A DNA stretch of 24,982 bases from PR03 sp964353555. Its GTDB lineage: Bacteria; Myxococcota_A; UBA9160; PR03. Below are positions 24,088-24,982 of this stretch, piece by piece (the stretch's first letter is position 1; each line of letters begins with the position of its first letter). Where the stretch lies: assembly GCA_964353555.1 (NCBI GenBank), contig CAYGWM010000061.1:1-24982 (forward strand), written 5' to 3'. The notes under the pieces were generated by a model. The model did not search any database and was not told the origin of the DNA. It saw only the letters and a program-made list of their open reading frames with translations. The position numbers and the translations under genes were made by a program.

Positions 24088-24982
24088 CCGCAGTGCGGAG
24101 TTCGGCGGGTACCTGGAACACGACGCCTTCATCGACCGGCGGCAACGAATCGACGATCGTGTCGGCGCCGCCGAGTTCGCGCAGTCGCGTGATCACGTCC
24201 TGCACCAGCACCTCGGGCGCCGACGCGCCGGCCGTCACCGCGACGCAGCGCGCGCCGGCGATCCAGCTCGGATCGATCTCAGCGGCCGTCTGCACCATGT
24301 AGGCGCGCGCGCCGGACTTGGCGCCGAGCTCGACCAGCCGATTGCTGTTCGATGACTCCGGCGCCCCGACCACGATCAGCACGTCGGCCTCTCGCGTCAG
24401 CTGCTTCACGGCGTTCTGACGATTCTGCGTGGCGTAACAGATGTCGTCCTTGCGCGGCAGCCGGATCGCCGGGAAGCGGCGCTTCAGCGCGTCCATGATC
24501 TCGCGGGTGTCGTCGACCGAGAGCGTCGTCTGCGTGAGGACCGCGAGATGCTCGGGATCGCGCACGACGAGTCGCTGCACATCCTCGACGTTCTCGACCA
24601 GATGCATGCGCTCCGCTCCGTGGCCCATCGTGCCTTCGACTTCGACGTGGCCGGCGTGGCCGACGAGAACGATCTCGTAGTCTTCGCGCGCAAAGCGCAG
24701 CGCTTCGACGTGCACCTTCGTCACGAGCGGGCAGGTGGCGTCGAGCACGCGCAGCTTGCGCGTTGCGGCGGCGTCGCGCACCGCCGGCGAGACGCCGTGC
24801 GCGCTGAACACCAGCAGCGCGCCTTCGGGCACGTCGTTCGGATCGTCGACGAAGATCGCGCCCTTCGCGCGCAGATCCTCGACGACGTGGCGGTTGTGCA
24901 CGATCTCATGGCGCACGTACACCGGCGCGCCGTAGCGAGCGAGGCACAGCTCGACGATCTCGATGGCGCGGTCGACGCCGGC
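24080..24982 (-). CDS. ispH: 4-hydroxy-3-methylbut-2-enyl diphosphate reductase (5' end cut by window)
   Basis: 300 codons are visible, beginning AGVDRAIEIVELCLARYGAPVYVRHEIVHN, which follows the usual PRGFC in IspH. Only about 15 residues, including the first iron-sulfur Cys, lie outside the window. Two of the three [4Fe-4S] cysteines are seen, in DATCPLVTKVH and DDICYATQNRQ. So are the substrate-binding SAHGVSP, VEGTMGH (with the catalytic Glu) and SSNSNRLVE. The enzyme makes isopentenyl and dimethylallyl diphosphate in the last step of the MEP isoprenoid pathway. Its stop overlaps the start of the MATE gene by 8 bp, implying co-transcription. Confidence 0.96.
   Translation of the reverse strand, partial: AGVDRAIEIVELCLARYGAPVYVRHEIVHNRHVVEDLRAKGAIFVDDPNDVPEGALLVFSAHGVSPAVRDAAATRKLRVLDATCPLVTKVHVEALRFAREDYEIVLVGHAGHVEVEGTMGHGAERMHLVENVEDVQRLVVRDPEHLAVLTQTTLSVDDTREIMDALKRRFPAIRLPRKDDICYATQNRQNAVKQLTREADVLIVVGAPESSNSNRLVELGAKSGARAYMVQTAAEIDPSWIAGARCVAVTAGASAPEVLVQDVITRLRELGGADTIVDSLPPVDEGVVFQVPAELRTADA

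Overview
The window is GC-rich DNA from a Gram-negative bacterium. It encodes several lipoprotein signals, a TolC-type outer-membrane channel, an RND efflux pump and ClpS-ClpA. Oxygen-dependent coproporphyrinogen oxidase (HemF) points to an aerobic or microaerobic lifestyle. The mix of an LLM-class flavin oxidoreductase, DUF1254, an SDR, an ILV-like TPP enzyme and Cu/Ag efflux would fit an environmental deltaproteobacterium or myxobacterium-like lineage, but no marker in the window settles this. A run of exactly 100 Ns (17791-17890) marks a scaffold gap, so this is probably a draft or metagenome assembly.

Layout. (1) 1-1.8 kb: a TPP-dependent acetolactate-synthase-like enzyme, cut by the window edge, divergent from a small SRPBCC protein. 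(2) 1.9-10.3 kb, all minus strand and read right to left: a Cys/His-rich secreted protein, a CusC-like outer-membrane factor, a CusB-like adaptor with an N-terminal YtkA-like domain, a CusA-like RND pump carrying the three copper-relay methionines, a CusF-like lipoprotein, an LLM flavin oxidoreductase, and an unusual ribosomal protein S18 with a long RGG-rich N-terminus and no zinc cysteines. Most junctions overlap or are very short, so this looks like one transcription unit for copper/silver export with two unexpected genes at its end. (3) 10.5-14.7 kb: a DUF1254 lipoprotein, a near-perfect hairpin element with 37-nt arms, a winged-helix SAM methyltransferase and an SLC13-type transporter. 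(4) 14.7-17.8 kb: a minus-strand operon of a COG3146-type acyltransferase, a DCC thiol-disulfide protein and a methyltransferase, divergent from an SDR that lacks the catalytic tyrosine. (5) 17.9-22.4 kb, plus strand: clpS-clpA-hemF, tightly coupled, then a membrane-anchored DsbA-like oxidoreductase. (6) 22.5-25 kb, minus strand: ispH (5' end cut) overlapping a MATE transporter gene.

The most striking observation is a short dispersed palindromic repeat with core GCGAGCC-NNN-GGCGAGC. It has five recognisable copies plus a fragment that runs into the scaffold gap. Two copies lie in the convergent gap between the DsbA-like gene and the MATE gene. Two sit in-frame inside the MATE gene, and one sits in-frame inside clpA at the junction of its two AAA+ domains. 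The repeat is open for translation on both strands (SEPKAS-type on one, LATRD-type on the other) and adds linker peptides at domain boundaries. This resembles in principle the protein-invading palindromic elements of Rickettsia.
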